DNA of 64,000 nucleotides from Pseudomonas fluorescens (GTDB lineage Bacteria; Pseudomonadota; Gammaproteobacteria; Pseudomonadales; Pseudomonadaceae): contig NZ_CABVIY010000003.1 in NCBI RefSeq assembly GCF_902498195.1, positions 1 to 64,000 of the forward strand. Reading direction: 5' to 3'. Each line of letters opens with the position of its first letter. Within the stretch, counting starts at the first letter, position 1. The position numbers were made by a program, and so were the translations under genes. Positions 63,544 through 64,000 of the stretch are shown here, piece after piece. The notes under the pieces were generated by a model. The model was not told the DNA's origin. It saw nothing but the letters and a program-made list of their open reading frames with translations, and searched no databases.

Positions 63544-63924
63544 CTATGGCGTGTGGCCAAAACCCTTGCGCAGTTCCTCTTCCAGCTTCCGACACGCATC
63601 TGCCATTACGCTTTTTCCGAATGCCGGGCCGGAGTAGCTGTCTACTTCCTGGCGGCATAGATCGACGGCATCCTGGGCCTGCATGCTTTCCTTGTCTTTC
63701 AGGGTGTCTGTGACATAAAAGCCGAAAGCCCAGTACAAGGTGAAGGCAATAGTGATTCCGACGAGGACCTTGTTAACAGGGCTCATTCTCCCTTTTGACG
63801 GTAGTGGCCCCCCTGGCGCAATCCCTATTTTCCGGCTGAGGCCGGATTGGCAGTGTTTGCATAAAATGGCTCCAGCCATGATGACTTCCGCGCAATAGGG
63901 ACAACACTTTTTTCCAGCCTCCAC
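63544..63924 (-). CDS. Zinc-ribbon membrane protein of unknown function
   Basis: A 126-residue protein. An N-terminal zinc ribbon (CPYCAEVI...LCKHC) is followed by one transmembrane helix (VLVGITIAFTLYWAFGFYV) and a C-terminal soluble part with two Cys (LCRQEV, ADACRKLEEEL). The start is GTG with AAGGAG about ten bases upstream. Possibly a membrane-anchored quality control or regulatory protein; function unknown. Confidence 0.8.
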   Translation of the reverse strand: MEAGKKCCPYCAEVIMAGAILCKHCQSGLSRKIGIAPGGPLPSKGRMSPVNKVLVGITIAFTLYWAFGFYVTDTLKDKESMQAQDAVDLCRQEVDSYSGPAFGKSVMADACRKLEEELRKGFGHTP

Positions 63925-64000
63925 AGATGAAACTCCTTTTTCAAAATCACGATTTTATCATCCTGAGGAGCGCACAAAGGTGTCTCTGTTCTCCATCACC

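Noticed and set aside
1..64000. Prophage, insertion sequence, CRISPR array or tRNA
   Set aside because: I saw no transposase, integrase, phage structural gene, regular repeat-spacer pattern or tRNA cloverleaf in any part of the window.

Overview
The window is a piece of a Pseudomonas chromosome, most likely a soil or rhizosphere species of the P. fluorescens/P. putida lineage. It opens in the 3' end of a 5S rRNA gene of Pseudomonas type, and it carries Pseudomonas-style REP pairs, A-rich Crc/Hfq-like motifs at many ribosome binding sites, and many catabolic gene sets with their own regulators. There is no prophage, transposase, CRISPR array or tRNA.

Layout. (1) 0-7.4 kb: an uncharacterised aromatic-type locus with a BBP2-like porin, an AAHS transporter, an NTF2/SnoaL-like protein, a two-component flavin monooxygenase with its reductase, and LysR and TetR regulators. 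(2) 7.4-9.8 kb: a chemoreceptor and an orphan ABC ATPase. (3) 10-17.3 kb: a GntR-flanked set of MFS, a second BBP2-like porin, an MhpA-like hydroxylase, an extradiol dioxygenase and a FAH-family hydrolase. (4) 17.2-24.7 kb: a solvent/drug RND pump with divergent IclR and TetR regulators, the ttgVW-ttgGHI / srpSR-srpABC architecture. (5) 24.8-33.3 kb: a probable acrylate/3-hydroxypropionate locus (MmsA/DddC, AcuR, DddA, AcuN, AcuK) followed by a malonate semialdehyde decarboxylase homologue with all four key residues, a LysR regulator and an SDR lacking the catalytic Tyr. (6) 33.6-39.6 kb: the D-erythronate set denD-otnK-otnC-otnI with an MFS importer and a FadR-type regulator. (7) 40-46 kb: OprD porin, MFS, AraC regulator, opine-dehydrogenase-like and 3-hydroxyacyl-CoA-dehydrogenase-like enzymes of unknown pathway. 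(8) 46-47.4 kb: REP pairs, an Old Yellow Enzyme remnant, a small exported protein, nested inverted repeats and a small lipoprotein. (9) 47.5-51.5 kb: nahR, an AAHS transporter and salicylate hydroxylase, with NahR-box-like sites. (10) 51.6-54 kb: an MFS/LysR pair. (11) 54.1-58.5 kb: a tandem duplication of an SMR exporter, a SLAC1-type channel and a GlxA-type regulator, with the first regulator copy destroyed. (12) 59-64 kb: malate:quinone oxidoreductase, an ArsR-controlled oxidoreductase with an ABM protein, and two small hypotheticals.

How the parts fit. Most blocks pair import (porin plus MFS) with one to four enzymes and a local regulator, feeding intermediates to central metabolism: catechol from salicylate, dihydroxyacetone phosphate from erythronate, acetyl-CoA or acetaldehyde from malonate semialdehyde. 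The most interesting part is the acrylate/3-hydroxypropionate region, where two different fates for malonate semialdehyde are encoded within 7 kb and where a repeated candidate AcuR operator marks the regulon. Several pathway assignments are inferences from family membership and gene order and were not tested by database search.
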